Below are positions 63,024 to 64,000 of a stretch of DNA of 64,000 nucleotides, piece after piece. The DNA lies in contig NZ_QKZL01000001.1 of assembly GCF_003253995.1 (NCBI RefSeq), forward strand, positions 186,001-250,000, written 5' to 3'. This DNA is from Palleronia aestuarii. GTDB taxonomy: Bacteria > Pseudomonadota > Alphaproteobacteria > Rhodobacterales > Rhodobacteraceae. The first letter of the stretch is position 1, and every line of letters starts with the position of its first letter. Both the position numbers and the translations under genes were made by a program. The notes below the pieces were generated by a model. The model worked only from the letters and a program-made list of their open reading frames with translations, did not search any database and was not told where the DNA came from.

Positions 63024-64000
63024 TGGACCGGCTGGAACTCATACGATCGCGCTTCGCAGCGGCAGAGGACGTGGAAAGCCTCGACCCCTCGGCCTCGCCT
63101 GGACGCGGCGACTCCCCCGCACCCCCTCAGGATGAGGGACGGTTTCCTCCCGATCCGGCGGAACCTGAAGTGGAACTGCCGGAGGCCGCGTGCGCGAACT
63201 TTCCGCTCAACGACATCGGGAACGGCCAGCGATTCGTGACCTATTTCGGGAGCGACGTGATCCGGGTCAGCAGGGTCGGCTGGTTCGTCTGGACCGAGAA
63301 GGTCTGGAAGAAGGATCAGGAGGACGGGAGGGGGTTCTCACCGCTCGTGCGCGCCCTCGCGCAGCAGATCAGCACCAAGATGGCGGCCGAGGTTCCCTTC
63401 ATCCCGATCAATCAATACGACCGCGCCCTGCTCTCGGAGGAGGACGGTCTCGTCCGTCGCCATGCCGAGCTGCGCCATCTCGACGATCCCGATGCGGAGA
63501 CGGCGGCCGAACTGGCGGAGGTCTCCGCGAAAATGCGTCGTCTCGAGCAGGCTAAGAAGATGCTCGGAACGCGCCGCCGCGAGTACCATGCCTTTGCGAA
63601 GTCGACCGGCAACAAGGCGAGGATCGACGCTCTGCTGACAGAAGGGTCCGTCTCCCTCAGCCATGCCTTCGACGAGCTCGACGCGGAGTCTCTCGAGGTG
63701 AACACCGGATCGGGTGTGCTGGCCTTCGGCGTGACCCGTGGGGACGGCATGGGCTCGGTTGCCGATGTGCGCCTGCGACCTCACGACCGATCGCAGCTGA
63801 TGACGAAAATCATGCCGGTCGATTACGATGACCAGGCACGGTCGCCGCTCTTCGATGCCTTCCTCGAGCGCGTCCAGCCCAATCCAGAAATGCGCGCCTT
63901 TCTACAGCGCTGGTTCGGGCTGAACCTCACCTCGATCACCGGCGACCAGAAGCTTGCCTTCTTCTACGGCGAGGGCGCGAATGGGAAATCCGTGCTCACG
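63023..64000 (+). CDS. D5/SF3 phage primase-helicase, 3'-truncated by the window end
   Basis: The first 326 residues are present and the frame is open to the last base. N-terminal low-complexity Pro/Ser region (about 18-50), a D5 N-terminal domain (HAFAKSTGNKARIDALLTEG; DDQARSPLFDAFLERVQPNPEM) and, at the very end, the SF3 helicase Walker A GEGANGKSVLT. This is the P4/D5 type primase-helicase that opens the phage origin. ATG 63023 overlaps the stop of the 82-residue gene by one base. The helicase core is outside the window. Confidence 0.88.
   Translation, partial: MDRLELIRSRFAAAEDVESLDPSASPGRGDSPAPPQDEGRFPPDPAEPEVELPEAACANFPLNDIGNGQRFVTYFGSDVIRVSRVGWFVWTEKVWKKDQEDGRGFSPLVRALAQQISTKMAAEVPFIPINQYDRALLSEEDGLVRRHAELRHLDDPDAETAAELAEVSAKMRRLEQAKKMLGTRRREYHAFAKSTGNKARIDALLTEGSVSLSHAFDELDAESLEVNTGSGVLAFGVTRGDGMGSVADVRLRPHDRSQLMTKIMPVDYDDQARSPLFDAFLERVQPNPEMRAFLQRWFGLNLTSITGDQKLAFFYGEGANGKSVLT

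Larger units (their letters stand above)
53405..64000. mobile_element. Prophage or phage-derived island, left part (right end outside window)
   Basis: Gene content and layout change abruptly after tRNA-Thr: many very short overlapping genes, an excisionase-like HTH protein, a repressor/Cro pair with palindromic operators, a DNA methyltransferase, a ParB-fold protein and a Toprim/D5 primase set. Leftward genes occupy 53431-56515; rightward replication genes fill 58663 to the edge. No integrase, terminase or structural gene is visible, and the second att copy would be beyond 64000. Whether it is intact cannot be judged. Confidence 0.85.

Overview
The window is GC-rich chromosomal DNA from an alphaproteobacterium, almost certainly a member of the Rhodobacteraceae (Roseobacter/Rhodobacter group). 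The markers for this are a SAM/SAH riboswitch in front of metK (a class known mainly from Rhodobacterales), an Irr-type Fur regulator, GapR (DUF2312), an NDUFA12 homologue next to a DUF2155 gene, the accB-accC-aat order and VPLPA-CTERM surface proteins. No species is assigned.

Bases 1-53400 are core genome in short, tightly packed operons. In order they hold: the glycine cleavage genes gcvT (5' end outside the window)-gcvH-gcvP; a DUF2254 membrane protein; tRNA-Ala(CGC); an M20 deacetylase overlapping an ectoine-hydrolase-like M24 gene; a TetA-type MFS pump; a three-gene unit of two alpha/beta hydrolases around a PLP ammonia-lyase; an FKBP isomerase; the unsaturated fatty acid operon fabA-fabB-fabI divergent from irr; a VPLPA-CTERM protein; miaB; phoH-ybeY-corC-lnt; riboswitch-metK-queF; a redoxin; trmB; pntA-pntB; an MFS carrier; glpD-(secreted protein)-glpK; clpP-clpX; a Rid protein; NDUFA12-DUF2155 convergent with accB-accC-aat; a DUF1989 protein; acsA; a Tat-type periplasmic binding protein; an orphan FliM/FliN-like protein; a cysteine phosphatase-like protein; gapR; a tandem CNNM/CorC pair; a HAD phosphatase; an FbpB-type iron permease; and tRNA-Thr(TGT).

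Directly downstream of tRNA-Thr, from about 53405 to the right edge, lies the left part of a prophage or phage-derived island. Its leftward arm carries a small excisionase-like HTH protein, a lipoprotein nuclease, and a chain of five translationally coupled genes (four of them 46-75 codons) that ends in a VPLPA-CTERM protein. Further right are a second leftward unit of three small genes, a control region with TGTGA-N4-TCACA palindromes, an XRE repressor and a divergent Cro-like gene. Next comes a leftward three-gene unit with a SLATT-like two-TM protein; two of its genes start inside an identical 27-bp repeat. The rightward arm is a replication module: a DUF1937-like protein, a ParB-fold protein, a DNA methyltransferase, a zinc-finger/Toprim primase and a D5/SF3 primase-helicase cut by the window end just after its Walker A motif. 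No integrase, head or tail genes are visible; they would lie beyond 64000.

The least explained parts are in the prophage: the coupled cascade of micro membrane proteins ending in a VPLPA-CTERM protein, the SLATT-like cassette with its duplicated start region, and the operator array.
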